Below, one piece after another: positions 48,279 to 57,134 of a stretch of DNA of 64,000 nt. Source of the stretch: a virus; the IMG/VR virus record IMGVR_UViG_3300001041_000002, positions 1-64,000 of that record, one strand, 5' to 3'. Both the position numbers and the translations under genes were made by a program. Position 1 is the first letter of the stretch. Each line of letters starts with the position of its first letter. The notes beneath the pieces are model-generated. The model was not told the DNA's origin, did no database searches, and was given only the letters and a program-made list of their open reading frames with translations.

Positions 48279-49389
48279 TAGGGTAATAAAGCGGTTAGAA
48301 GAGAATAGAGAGCGCAGGTTAAATGGAGATATAATCGCTATACCTTGGAGTTTACCAAGATTATCTAGAGTATTACCTGGGATTATCCAAGGTCGCTTCA
48401 ACTTAATATCGGCTAATGCAAAAGTTGGGAAAACTCAAATTACGGACTTTCTCTATGTATATCAGCCAATCGAGTGGTATATGAATAATCGCACTAAGGG
48501 TGTTAGTTTAAAGATACTCTATTTTTCCTTAGAAATGTCAAAAGAAGAGAAGATTATGGCTGTAATAAGCTATAAGTTATTTAAAGACCATGGTGTTATT
48601 ATATCTCCAGAAAATTTACAATCAATGTTTAATGGATATATTCTTGATGAAAAGATTTTACATATAATAAAATCAGCCACATTCCAAACTTGGCTTGCAG
48701 AATTTGAAAGTATTGTTACATACCATGATTCAACTAGGAATCCATTTGGTATTTACAACGCTGTAAAAACATATGCAGAGAATAATGGTCACTATGAGTA
48801 TAAAGAAATGGATTGGCAAGATCCCACTACTGGAGTAGTTTCTAAAAAAAAAGTTATTGACTATTATGTGCCAAATGATCCAAATGAATACGTTATCATC
48901 ATAGTTGATCATATATCATTATTGGCCCCAGAGAAGGGCGAATCCTTGCGTGAGGCTATGGGTAGATTCAGTAGTGAATACTGTCTTAAAATGCGTGATA
49001 GATGGCGTTATATACCAACTATAGTTCAACAGCAAGCTGCTGATTCTGAGAAGCAAGAGTTTACTAAATCTGGTGGAACTATTATTGATAAAATTAAACC
49101 TAGCGCTGATGGATTGGGAGACAACAAAGCTGTTGGTAGAGATGTAAACCTAATGCTTAGCTTATTTTGGCCTGCAAGATATAGTATTAAGGAGTATAAT
49201 AATTGGGATTTATGTCGAATTGGTCATAATCACCGAGAACTACTCATTAACCTTAATCGTAATGGTATTTCATCAGCATCTATTGATCTACTGTTCTTAG
49301 GCGCCTGTAATTATTTTGAAGAACTACCACGTGAGCCTGATGAAAAAACATATCAAAGAATACAATATTTGAACAATTTGACGGTATAG
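48268..49389 (+). CDS. SF4 (DnaB/RecA-fold) replicative helicase
   Basis: 373 residues from ATG 48268; an upstream TTG lies inside the preceding gene. Walker A is SANAKVGKT (48-56), the H1a-like motif is LYFSLEMSKEE (84-94), and Walker B is YVIIIVDHISLL (208-219). ATVVQQQAAD-like residues (here PTIVQQQAADS) correspond to motif H3. The N-terminal primase-interaction domain of DnaB is missing, as in other phage SF4 helicases. It unwinds DNA 5' to 3' at the fork, with the primase at 53255. Stop and next ATG are adjacent. Confidence 0.85.
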   Translation: MMINRVIKRLEENRERRLNGDIIAIPWSLPRLSRVLPGIIQGRFNLISANAKVGKTQITDFLYVYQPIEWYMNNRTKGVSLKILYFSLEMSKEEKIMAVISYKLFKDHGVIISPENLQSMFNGYILDEKILHIIKSATFQTWLAEFESIVTYHDSTRNPFGIYNAVKTYAENNGHYEYKEMDWQDPTTGVVSKKKVIDYYVPNDPNEYVIIIVDHISLLAPEKGESLREAMGRFSSEYCLKMRDRWRYIPTIVQQQAADSEKQEFTKSGGTIIDKIKPSADGLGDNKAVGRDVNLMLSLFWPARYSIKEYNNWDLCRIGHNHRELLINLNRNGISSASIDLLFLGACNYFEELPREPDEKTYQRIQYLNNLTV

Positions 49390-49959
49390 ATGGAAGGAAT
49401 AGAGTTAATAGAATTAGTGGACGATATAGAAGAAGAGTGGAGGGCTATTCCTGGATTTGAAATGTATTTAGTTAGTAATTATGGAAGAGTTTATACAAAA
49501 CATCGCAATAAACTTCTTTCCCCTGCAGATAATGGTCGTGGATACAAAATGGTGTCAATTAGTAAAAATAACATAGCAAAGTTGCATTTAGTACATAGAT
49601 TAGTTGCAATGTTATTTATACCAAATCCATTAAATCTTCCAGAAGTTAATCATAAAGAAGGATTAAAATATAAAAATAGAGTTTTTGATCTGGAGTGGAT
49701 GACAAAATCCGAGAATATGCAGCACGCTGTAGATAATAAATTGCTTTTGCCACACTGGAAGGGAGTATTTGGTAAAAACCATCATAATAGCATAAAAGTG
49801 GATCAGTTTTCTAAATCTGGAGAATTAATTGCTACTTATGATTGTGGAAAAGAAGCAGAAAGAAAAACTGGTATTTTACAGTCTAATACAAGCTCATGTT
49901 GTACTGGCAAATTAAAGTCTGCTGGAGGATTTATATGGAAACATTCTGTAATTAAATAA
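49390..49959 (+). CDS. NUMOD4-HNH homing endonuclease
   Basis: 189 residues. NUMOD4 motif EEWRAIPGFEMYLVSNYGRV (15-34), HNH_3 core LHLVHRLVAMLFIPNP and EVNHKEGLKYKNRVFDLEWM (about 62-102), then a NUMOD1-like tail (QFSKSGELIATYDCGKEAER). It starts immediately after the helicase stop, so the helicase gene may be its homing target. Confidence 0.9.
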   Translation: MEGIELIELVDDIEEEWRAIPGFEMYLVSNYGRVYTKHRNKLLSPADNGRGYKMVSISKNNIAKLHLVHRLVAMLFIPNPLNLPEVNHKEGLKYKNRVFDLEWMTKSENMQHAVDNKLLLPHWKGVFGKNHHNSIKVDQFSKSGELIATYDCGKEAERKTGILQSNTSSCCTGKLKSAGGFIWKHSVIK

Positions 49960-49974
49960 AAAAACGATAACTAT

Positions 49975-50649
49975 ATGAACGAATTAGTTGATTTAACAAA
50001 AATATTAAAAGTTGGGGATAAAGTTTATTCTGTGATTTTCGGTAAAAATATTGAAATACTTAAGATATCTAAAAATGGATCTTATTGTATTGATTCAACA
50101 GAAGGATTATTTACTGAATTTGGCCAATATAAACCATTAGGAGAATGCTTAATTTTCCCATCCAAAACACAGCGTGACTGGAAAAAATATATCAAAGATC
50201 TTGAGAATGAAAAGAGGAGATCTGAATTATTAGATAAGGCAATAAAAGATTATCCTATTGGAACTAAAATTAATACAATTACGTTTGTAGGGAAGGCAGA
50301 GGTAACAGGAATACCCGAATTTTCCTATTCTGATGATAACAGTATTATTGAGGTCAAGTGCATTGGTGGGGTAAATAGATATCTTTATCATAACGAAAAA
50401 TGGGCTGAAATCATTAAAGAACCGATGTTTATAACGGAGGATAGAGTTGAAATCTACGATATAATGACATTTGTATTTTATATTGACGGAGGCAAGGCAA
50501 AAGCACAACGAGCTAAATTATGTGTCGATGGAGGACTTTATTTTTCATCCGAATCTGCCGCTGAAGACTATGTTTCTAAAAACAAGAAATTATCACTTAC
50601 CCCAGAACAAAAGGCGGAGATAATTGAATTAATAAAATTACATCGTTAA
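49975..50649 (+). CDS. conserved accessory phage protein
   Basis: 224 residues. An SH3-like start (ILKVGDKVYSVIFGKNIEIL), the motif GECLIFPSKTQRDWKKY and the C-terminal LYFSSESAAEDYVSKNKKLS are recurrent in phage proteins that seem to display host or environment-facing barrels. Function unknown. Confidence 0.55.
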   Translation: MNELVDLTKILKVGDKVYSVIFGKNIEILKISKNGSYCIDSTEGLFTEFGQYKPLGECLIFPSKTQRDWKKYIKDLENEKRRSELLDKAIKDYPIGTKINTITFVGKAEVTGIPEFSYSDDNSIIEVKCIGGVNRYLYHNEKWAEIIKEPMFITEDRVEIYDIMTFVFYIDGGKAKAQRAKLCVDGGLYFSSESAAEDYVSKNKKLSLTPEQKAEIIELIKLHR

Positions 50650-50654
50650 TCTAT

Positions 50655-51104
50655 ATGAAATTAAAGCATTCAAATAAAAAGATAGAAAACTCTAAATCAT
50701 TAGTTGAATTTATTGAGAATTATCTTAACGAAGGAAGCCCAGCTACTGTTGAGATAGAGTCTAAATTAGAATGTTCTGATGGTAAAAGACGTTCGTTCTC
50801 TGATCTAAAAATGTTGTGTAATAATTATTTACCAGAACTAAATGTTGAAATGGATGACATCATTAAGTGTCTTCCTGAGATAAAGGTTGAGAATGGAAAA
50901 ATAATTGCAATAAGATATTGTAGTCAGGTTCGAAAATGTGTTGTAACGTTATTTCCGGTAAATCAATGGCATTGGGTTTATCTTGATGATTTTAATATAA
51001 TACTTTGTGGTCTCAAATATAACGAAAGAACAACAGATATAGGTTCAGATGGAATATCAGAGCAGTATATTATTGATTTATTGAGAGAAGAAAGAGTTAA
51101 ATAG
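50655..51104 (+). CDS. Cys-containing hypothetical protein, paralogue of the gene at 47802
   Basis: 149 residues sharing the SF.DL..LC.NY.P core and the YCSQVRK segment with the 158-residue paralogue upstream of the helicase. Role unknown; location within the replication block suggests replication or recombination accessory function. Confidence 0.55.
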   Translation: MKLKHSNKKIENSKSLVEFIENYLNEGSPATVEIESKLECSDGKRRSFSDLKMLCNNYLPELNVEMDDIIKCLPEIKVENGKIIAIRYCSQVRKCVVTLFPVNQWHWVYLDDFNIILCGLKYNERTTDIGSDGISEQYIIDLLREERVK

Positions 51105-51115
51105 TAACTAAATAT

Positions 51116-51121
51116 AGGAGG
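51116..51121 (+). promoter_or_regulatory. strong Shine-Dalgarno site with GTG start
   Basis: AGGAGG at about 51116-51121, followed 7 bases later by the GTG at 51129. Most genes in this window lack such a site, so this one decides the start of the next gene. Confidence 0.7.
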
Positions 51122-51128
51122 AAGATAA

Positions 51129-51905
51129 GTGAGTGAAGAAAAGATTGTGTTACCTACAGAAATTAGAAAGGCTACTGCCATAAACCCATCAGTACAGATG
51201 ATCTATTCCGTAATTAAAGCGGGAAAGACTACAATTTGTGCTCAACTGCCAAATGCATTGCTGGTCGAGATTGGCCCAGAAAAGGCTGATTTTGTTGATG
51301 CAATGACAATTAAAGCCAAGAGTCCAAAAGAATTCGAGGACATTTGTAATGCCATAATCGCACAGGGATGTCCGTATGAATATGTTGTATACGATAGTGT
51401 TACTATTTTAGACGACTGGTCAGAAATAGTGGGTACATTTGATTATATGGATAAAACCCAAGGCAAACGATTTAATCGTGATGCTGCTGGCACTAAATTT
51501 ACGGTTAAAGATCCAAGGTTTGAGACAGTTCACTCTTTTCGCGAAGGATATCAATATTCTCGCAATAAGATGAATGACTGGTATAATTTAATGGCAAGAA
51601 CTGCTAAGCATGTCATCCTATTGGCTCATGTTAAGGATAAATACATTGAGACTAAGACTGGAGATTCAGTTGAGGCTTTGGACATAAATCTTACAGGAAA
51701 AGTCAAGGCCAATTATTGCATTAGAGTTGATGCTGTTGGACATTTTTACCGTAAGGGTAACCAAGGATTCATTAAGTATGACAATGAAAATTCTGTTGTG
51801 TGTGGTGGTAGATGTGATCATTTAACTGGAGATATCTTAATTTCAGAAAAGAATGAAGATAAATCTATCTCTACATATTGGGATAAGATCTATTTAAAAG
51901 AATAG
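51129..51905 (+). CDS. Sak4-like RecA-fold ATPase (single-strand annealing/recombination)
   Basis: 258 residues. Walker A SVIKAGKTT (27-35) and Walker B YEYVVYDSVTIL (83-94) lie in a compact RecA-fold domain typical of phage Sak4/AAA_24 proteins, which promote strand annealing with an SSB. The SSB-like gene follows 278 bases downstream, matching the usual Sak4-SSB pairing. Starts with GTG behind a strong ribosome site. Confidence 0.8.
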   Translation: MSEEKIVLPTEIRKATAINPSVQMIYSVIKAGKTTICAQLPNALLVEIGPEKADFVDAMTIKAKSPKEFEDICNAIIAQGCPYEYVVYDSVTILDDWSEIVGTFDYMDKTQGKRFNRDAAGTKFTVKDPRFETVHSFREGYQYSRNKMNDWYNLMARTAKHVILLAHVKDKYIETKTGDSVEALDINLTGKVKANYCIRVDAVGHFYRKGNQGFIKYDNENSVVCGGRCDHLTGDILISEKNEDKSISTYWDKIYLKE

Positions 51906-51907
51906 TT

Positions 51908-52159
51908 ATGATATTTGGACTAATAAAACCTAATGATTGGATTGTTGTTTATAAAAATGGAGGAGGATATACTACCGCTGAAACCAGAAAGTATAACGCT
52001 CCATCAAAAAAATGGTACTGCTATTTGAATTACTCAAAAAGTAGAAATAAATATAAAATAAGTCATTCTTTAGATTATAATTACGATTGGATAAATGCAT
52101 CTAATCCGTATCAAGCTTGTATGGATAGAATGATTAAATTACAAAGGAAAAATAATTAG
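51908..52159 (+). CDS. small aromatic basic protein, 83 residues
   Basis: NDWIVVYKNGGGYTTAETRK, then Tyr/Trp-rich (KWYCYLNYSKSRNKYKISHS). Starts 3 bases after the ATPase stop. Unknown; charge would allow nucleic-acid binding. Confidence 0.5.
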   Translation: MIFGLIKPNDWIVVYKNGGGYTTAETRKYNAPSKKWYCYLNYSKSRNKYKISHSLDYNYDWINASNPYQACMDRMIKLQRKNN

Positions 52160-52182
52160 TAATAATTTAAATTTAAATATAT

Positions 52183-52827
52183 ATGGGATTTTCAACTAGA
52201 GGTGTGGTAGCAAATGATGGTAATGGTGGTGGTAGTAAATACCTTACCTATGGTGTACAGAAAGCTGCTATTATTGGATATGAGCTCAAAGAAGCTAAGT
52301 CTGGTAAGCAGCAGGTGGTTTTGTTAATGGAGTCTCCAAAAGTTACTGATGCTGGTTTTGAACCAGATGAGTCAGCTAAACTTGGTGGTCGTGTAGGTCG
52401 TGTTCAGTTTACAATTTATTTTGGGCCTGCTGATAAAGAGCAGAATGACACTTTCATTGAGAGAGTTGCCCTGATTGCCAAGAAACTTAATGTTTCAGAA
52501 AAAGTTGATGCCGTTGAGGCTTCTGATCTAAAAGAATACTTGGATAAATTAATTCCAGTTGTTCGTGGTAAGTTCGCATGGTGGGCTATTAATGCCGAAG
52601 AGTATCAGAAGACTGATTCTGACAAAGTTGGTTATAGTCTTGGGTTGCGCCGCTATGGCTTCGTGGCATCATTGGATGAGATGGAAGCCAATCCTAATCA
52701 TATCAAACCGTTTGACAAGACGAATAAATATGATTACAAAGCCTTGGCTATTCCAAGTAAAGATCCTGATGTAGATCCAATTACTGAAGCTTTCGGTAGT
52801 GGAGACGAACTTCCTTGGGATGTATAA
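52183..52827 (+). CDS. single-stranded DNA-binding-like protein
   Basis: 214 residues. A Gly-rich start (GFSTRGVVANDGNGGGSKYL), a beta-rich core and an acidic end (ITEAFGSGDELPWDV). The acidic hydrophobic tip is like the C-terminal peptide by which SSB recruits partners. Position after the Sak4-like ATPase supports an SSB or SSB-like role. A terminator follows the gene. Family assignment is by position and tail, not by a diagnostic OB-fold motif. Confidence 0.65.
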   Translation: MGFSTRGVVANDGNGGGSKYLTYGVQKAAIIGYELKEAKSGKQQVVLLMESPKVTDAGFEPDESAKLGGRVGRVQFTIYFGPADKEQNDTFIERVALIAKKLNVSEKVDAVEASDLKEYLDKLIPVVRGKFAWWAINAEEYQKTDSDKVGYSLGLRRYGFVASLDEMEANPNHIKPFDKTNKYDYKALAIPSKDPDVDPITEAFGSGDELPWDV

Positions 52828-52847
52828 TATTGTTGTTTTATAGTTGT

Positions 52848-52855
52848 TAAATTTG
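52848..52855 (+). promoter_or_regulatory. possible promoter -7 box
   Basis: TAAATTTG on the plus strand, with no TTTG 19-21 bases upstream. It overlaps the leading edge of the terminator hairpin, so it may be fortuitous. Confidence 0.3.
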
Positions 52856-52858
52856 ACT

Positions 52859-52885
52859 GGGCTGCCTACGGGTGGCCCTTTCTAT
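52859..52885 (+). terminator. intrinsic terminator after the SSB-like gene
   Basis: GGGCTGCC (52859-52866) pairs with GGTGGCCC (52871-52878), eight pairs with two wobbles, around a TACG tetraloop, followed by TTTCTATT. Confidence 0.7.
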
Positions 52886-52900
52886 TATCTTTATATAATA

Positions 52901-53086
52901 ATGAATTTCTATAATTACAAAATAGTTCTATGTAGAAAATTTAAAATTGGTGATTTAATTTGTCACAAACACAATTTAGATCGTGGGTTTGTATTCTTTT
53001 CAATAGCAACCGATTATGATGTGGATAATTATTCTGGACGAAATGGTTATTATTACAGAATGACAAAAACTCAAATTAAAAAATAA
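52901..53086 (+). CDS. small basic protein, 61 residues
   Basis: From ATG 52901, just after the terminator (NFYNYKIVLCRKFKIGDLIC, aromatic and basic). Its stop overlaps the next ATG (TAATG). Unknown function. Confidence 0.5.
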   Translation: MNFYNYKIVLCRKFKIGDLICHKHNLDRGFVFFSIATDYDVDNYSGRNGYYYRMTKTQIKK

Positions 53087-53253
53087 TGAGAGAACCTGGA
53101 TATTACTTTGTAAAATGGTTCAAAGATGACGAATGGGAAATTGCATTTAATGATGGGCATAAAATATTTCCATGGTCAATGATTGGATCAGATGAGTCAT
53201 TCAAAGAAGATGCTGTTAGGATAGTTGGAGATAAAATAGAAATACCAAAATAA
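53086..53253 (+). CDS. small acidic protein, 55 residues
   Basis: REPGYYFVKWFKDDEWEIAF then DGHKIFPWSMIGSDESFKED. Coupled to its neighbour by TAATG and ends 1 base before the primase start. A small beta-rich domain of the kind often seen as a phage accessory protein. Confidence 0.55.
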   Translation: MREPGYYFVKWFKDDEWEIAFNDGHKIFPWSMIGSDESFKEDAVRIVGDKIEIPK

Positions 53254-53254
53254 T

Positions 53255-54280
53255 ATGTTTTCAACACGACTTATTCTTAACAAACAAAATCTTCTAGATA
53301 AAGTATCTACTTATCAAATATTTAGTACTTACGCTAGGAATTTTAAGCAGGTGGGTATAGCGTTCAAATCAGAGTTTAGAGATGAAAAGTCTCCTTCGTG
53401 CATGATAGAAATGATCGGTGGAGACCTTTTATACACAGATTTTGGGGAAGGCTCCTTCCGCGCAATAGAATTCGTCATGAGGAAGTTTGGTTATACGTTT
53501 AGAGATGCTATTAGGAAGATAAACAGTGATTTTAATGTTGGACTAATTGACAACGGAGATTCAGTCATTACATCTTCAGAGGGATATATAGCTAATAGAC
53601 TGTTTCAAAAGCAGGATTTTGTAGAAAAGTCAACAACCGAAATAGAAGTGAGATACGCTCCATATAGAGATGAAGATCTTGAATACTGGGGTCAGTTCGG
53701 TTGGACTGAAGAAATGCTTCAGAAGGCTTCTATTAGGCCAATAGACTTTTACTGGTTGACTATGGAACATAAGGATATTAATAGAATGCCATTTGCTGTA
53801 CCACATGAATTGGCATATACTTACGATTACTATCGTCACTCTGGTATTTACAGGAGGAAGTTATACTTCCCATTACGAGACGGCAAGCACAAGTGGATTT
53901 CTAACGTAGATAATACTGTAATACAAAACTGGGATTTACTTCCCAAAAATGGAGGAGATCTACTGTTTATAACTAGTAGCAAGAAGGATACTGGTGGATT
54001 CTTTAGAATATATAATCAATGGAATGCTTGTGCACCAAATAATGAAGGTACGTTTATTCCGGAAAAAATATTTCTAACCAAAATTAAGCCACGATGGAAG
54101 AGAATTATTATTTGGTATGACAATGATAATACTGGAATAATAAACTCGCTTAAATGGGCTAAAAAGCACCAAATTGAGGCCGTATGGAATCCATTAAGAT
54201 GTCCTTATAAAGACCAGAGTGATTTAATCAAAGCTGATGGGCTTAGGGAATTTAATTATCAACTACAAAAACTAATATAA
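53255..54280 (+). CDS. phage DNA primase (TOPRIM type)
   Basis: 341 residues. The N-terminal part (KSEFRDEKSPSCMIEMIGGD, YTDFGEGSFRAIEFVMRKFG) has the fold motif of DnaG-like N-terminal domains but lacks the CHC2 zinc Cys cluster. The TOPRIM catalytic segment is IIIWYDNDNTGI (Asp289, Asp291), followed by KDQSDL near 320. It would make RNA primers with the SF4 helicase at 48268. Confidence 0.8.
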   Translation: MFSTRLILNKQNLLDKVSTYQIFSTYARNFKQVGIAFKSEFRDEKSPSCMIEMIGGDLLYTDFGEGSFRAIEFVMRKFGYTFRDAIRKINSDFNVGLIDNGDSVITSSEGYIANRLFQKQDFVEKSTTEIEVRYAPYRDEDLEYWGQFGWTEEMLQKASIRPIDFYWLTMEHKDINRMPFAVPHELAYTYDYYRHSGIYRRKLYFPLRDGKHKWISNVDNTVIQNWDLLPKNGGDLLFITSSKKDTGGFFRIYNQWNACAPNNEGTFIPEKIFLTKIKPRWKRIIIWYDNDNTGIINSLKWAKKHQIEAVWNPLRCPYKDQSDLIKADGLREFNYQLQKLI

Positions 54281-54292
54281 TAATTAATTATT

Positions 54293-54490
54293 ATGGCGGT
54301 AGAGGCTAAAAACTTATTGAGAATTGGTGATCTTTATTTTCGTGGAAAGGCTAAGAACTCATCAATGCTAATTGGGACATGGGATGATCCATATCAAGAG
54401 ATAGTAAAACTATCTGATTTAAAAATACTAAGGAAATTTATTAACGATTTAATAATGGATATTGAATCCACAACAAAACAAACAAAATGA
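54293..54490 (+). CDS. small hypothetical protein, 65 residues
   Basis: AVEAKNLLRIGDLYFRGKAK, SSMLIGTWDDPYQEIVKLSD: a small beta-rich start and a helical end. Overlaps the next gene by ATGA. Unknown function. Confidence 0.5.
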   Translation: MAVEAKNLLRIGDLYFRGKAKNSSMLIGTWDDPYQEIVKLSDLKILRKFINDLIMDIESTTKQTK

Positions 54491-54720
54491 AATCTAAAAA
54501 ACTTTCTGATTTAAAAGTTGGAGATAATGTGTGGCATGGCGGAGATTCTGGTTTTTGCCACAGTAGCATTGAAACAATTGTTAAAATTGAAACTAAATTT
54601 GACGAAAACACTGGAGTTTCATACAATATTGGAACAATTAATTCTGGACAAAAATTCGACATGCGAACAGGAAGACCAAAAACAACTCCATGGGCATATT
54701 ATATTAAAACATTAAATTAA
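54487..54720 (+). CDS. small hypothetical protein, 77 residues
   Basis: KSKKLSDLKVGDNVWHGGDS, an SH3-like barrel start, and a C-terminal segment rich in Thr/Tyr. No family recognised. Ends 5 bases before the first amide-island enzyme. Confidence 0.5.
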   Translation: MKSKKLSDLKVGDNVWHGGDSGFCHSSIETIVKIETKFDENTGVSYNIGTINSGQKFDMRTGRPKTTPWAYYIKTLN

Positions 54721-54725
54721 TAACT

Positions 54726-55421
54726 ATGACAACTAAAAAAATAGGAATTTGTGCGTGGAAGACTGGAGAAAACTCTGTTGGAGTAACTCTATCTTACATA
54801 TTATTCGCAGAACAGTTTGGTGAAGTAATAATGCTTATGCCAAATCATGAGTTTAGACCAGATCTAGATCTATTATTGCTCCCAGGTGGAGTTGATTGTG
54901 ATCCTAGAACATATGGCGAAAAACCATCATTCATGACGCAAAAACCAGATATTCAAAAGGAATATTTCGATAGAGTGCATTTGCCTAAATACATTAATAA
55001 TCAAACTCCTATTTACGGGATTTGCCGCGGACAACAATCTGTGGCAATCGCCCTAGGAGGAAAACTAATTCAACATATGTATCATGAAACTAATAAACCT
55101 GATGATCCAAGTAAAGCTGTTCATAAAATAAGTATCGATACCACTAATTTCCCTAATTATAGGGATTTCTGTGATAATAATGTTGTTATGGAAGTTAACT
55201 CAAGACACCATCAGGCTGTTAGGGAAAAGTCATTACCAGATGATTTGGTTGTTATAGCTAGGCATAATAAAGATAATCATGTTGAAGCATTAGCTCACAG
55301 AACTCTTCCAATTGTTACAGTTCAGTTTCATTCTGAAGATCTCTATGAACCAGAGCCCTTTGACTTTGCCTATCGGACAATTATGCATTTGATAAATACT
55401 AGAACTTCAATATTAGGGTAA
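54726..55421 (+). CDS. class-I glutamine amidotransferase/peptidase C26-like enzyme 1
   Basis: 231 residues. Catalytic Cys100 lies in the nucleophile elbow YGICRGQQ, and His202 with Glu204 in VQFHSED complete the C-H-E triad. The LLLLPGGVDCDPRTYGE segment (49-64) matches gamma-glutamyl hydrolase/PuuD-type members that release glutamate from gamma-glutamyl amides or supply ammonia. First enzyme of the amide island. Substrate unknown. Confidence 0.85.
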   Translation: MTTKKIGICAWKTGENSVGVTLSYILFAEQFGEVIMLMPNHEFRPDLDLLLLPGGVDCDPRTYGEKPSFMTQKPDIQKEYFDRVHLPKYINNQTPIYGICRGQQSVAIALGGKLIQHMYHETNKPDDPSKAVHKISIDTTNFPNYRDFCDNNVVMEVNSRHHQAVREKSLPDDLVVIARHNKDNHVEALAHRTLPIVTVQFHSEDLYEPEPFDFAYRTIMHLINTRTSILG

Positions 55422-55422
55422 T

Positions 55423-56115
55423 ATGGAATATTTAGCAGACTATGAATATGTTGTTAATGGTATTGTAAAAAAATGTAAATCAATATGTTTTAGTGAAATT
55501 TTTTATCGAAATAATAATACAGACAAATTACCAATAGAGAGTCTCAAAATCAAAATGTATAGAAAATCATACACAGATCAACATAAATTAGAGTTTGATA
55601 AAGATGAGATTAAGTACGTTTTTGAGAGACTTAGCCATATAATAAATCCACCAACTATATCAGATAATTTACTAGAAGAAGATCCTGGGTTAACGTTAGA
55701 TTTTGTATTTAACAAAAACACAGATGCTTACGTTAAGGTGGTGTGTACTATTTCTAGATATTTCTACGAAAGACAAAAGAATAGAAATAAAACATACGCA
55801 GGAATGATGAAGGATTCTATTGAGTGTTCAAAATTAAATCCAGATGTACCTTTTATTGAAATACTTCAATTTATGCATTTCGATGTAGATAGTGGAGGCG
55901 GTCATTCTTTGGTTAATGTGTGTGACGATTGCTGTCTACAGATGATAACGTCTGATGAAACATTTAGGAAAAATATGTTTGACAAAAATGTCCTTAATGT
56001 TTACTCTACTTCATCTGGATCAACAAGTAGTGTGTTTAATAATGGGAATTTAGTCAAAATAACAAATACCAACGAAGAGTATTTAAAAACAATTAACGAA
56101 ATAACACGAATATGA
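55423..56115 (+). CDS. unknown protein of the amide island, 230 residues
   Basis: Not recognised. Lys-rich and acidic patches alternate; a Cys cluster HSLVNVCDDCCLQM near 170 could bind metal. A Ser/Thr/Asn-rich C-terminus (VYSTSSGSTSSVFNNGN) follows. It sits between the two GATase-like genes and is joined to both (1-base gap and ATGA overlap), so it probably acts in the same pathway, perhaps as a substrate-binding or substrate protein. Confidence 0.5.
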   Translation: MEYLADYEYVVNGIVKKCKSICFSEIFYRNNNTDKLPIESLKIKMYRKSYTDQHKLEFDKDEIKYVFERLSHIINPPTISDNLLEEDPGLTLDFVFNKNTDAYVKVVCTISRYFYERQKNRNKTYAGMMKDSIECSKLNPDVPFIEILQFMHFDVDSGGGHSLVNVCDDCCLQMITSDETFRKNMFDKNVLNVYSTSSGSTSSVFNNGNLVKITNTNEEYLKTINEITRI

Positions 56116-56753
56116 AAATATTAGTAGTAGGCGGAGATGTGCATTATGCTTCATGGATAGATAGAGAAATTGAATTCTTAGATTCAAAGATTAAGAATGT
56201 GCAACAAGCCGACTTGGTACTCCTAACAGGAGGCGCTGATTTTAGTCCTAAATATTATGGATGCACAGCAAATAAAAAAACACACTCAGATCCAACCAGA
56301 GATTCAGTAGAAATGGAGTTTTTTAGTGTAGCTAAGGGCTACGGTATACCGATGCTTGGGATTTGTAAAGGTGCTCAGGTTTTAACCGCCTTACAGCCTA
56401 ATGGGTACTTAGTCCAACATGTGAATGGGCACGCTGTTTTTTCTCCACATGAGATACAGTTTAATAATGGTAAAAAAATGCTAGCTACATCAACTCATCA
56501 TCAGATGATGTATCCATGGAATACTAAAAATTATGAAATCATTGCGTGGGCTGCAACAAATTTATCGGATATTTATGAATTTTCAAGCGAAAAAGACAGC
56601 GTGCTTAGACTTCCTGATGGAATAGAGCCAGAGATAGTATATTACAATAATACCAGATGTCTAGCTATACAGCCACATCCTGAGAATATGTCCAAGAGTT
56701 CTCCATTAGTTAGGGAGCTTAATGAATTACTTAAAGAAAAGTTTAATCTATAA
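56112..56753 (+). CDS. class-I glutamine amidotransferase/peptidase C26-like enzyme 2
   Basis: 213 residues. Cys85 in LGICKGAQ, His189 and Glu191 in IQPHPEN. The GGADFSPKYYGC start is shared with PuuD/gamma-glutamyl hydrolase-like enzymes. A paralogue of the enzyme at 54726, so the phage keeps two versions, perhaps for different amide substrates or as an ammonia source for the ligases downstream. Confidence 0.85.
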   Translation: MKILVVGGDVHYASWIDREIEFLDSKIKNVQQADLVLLTGGADFSPKYYGCTANKKTHSDPTRDSVEMEFFSVAKGYGIPMLGICKGAQVLTALQPNGYLVQHVNGHAVFSPHEIQFNNGKKMLATSTHHQMMYPWNTKNYEIIAWAATNLSDIYEFSSEKDSVLRLPDGIEPEIVYYNNTRCLAIQPHPENMSKSSPLVRELNELLKEKFNL

Positions 56754-56762
56754 AATACAACT

Positions 56763-57134
56763 ATGAGAAAGATAATTGTTTACGGTAGTCTTAGAAAAGG
56801 CCATGGTAACCACAGATATTTGCTTAGTGACAGCCAGTTGTTATCTACTGAGGTAATTAATATACCATTCGCTATGATTTCGTTGGGCGGATTTCCTGGT
56901 TTGATTCCGTCGGAAGAACATCATGATATAACCGTAGAGGTGTATGAAGTGACAGATGAGGTTTACCGCAGCGTGGAATCACTGGAGGGCTATCCCCGCT
57001 TCTATCAAAAAGCTATAGTACCAACATCTCTGGGAGACTATGAGATTTATGTATTGGAAGATCAGAGATATCAAACTGACGACATAATAGAACACGGCGA
57101 TTGGAATAAACACTATACTCCTAGATATGCCTAA
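56763..57134 (+). CDS. gamma-glutamylcyclotransferase-like (AIG2/GGCT fold)
   Basis: 123 residues. The YGSLRKG signature (7-13) and the catalytic Glu75 in SVESLEGYP identify the GGCT fold. Such enzymes release 5-oxoproline from gamma-glutamyl amines, a way to remove glutamyl groups. Together with the amidotransferases and ligases here it suggests a make-and-break cycle of gamma-glutamyl bonds. Confidence 0.85.
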   Translation: MRKIIVYGSLRKGHGNHRYLLSDSQLLSTEVINIPFAMISLGGFPGLIPSEEHHDITVEVYEVTDEVYRSVESLEGYPRFYQKAIVPTSLGDYEIYVLEDQRYQTDDIIEHGDWNKHYTPRYA

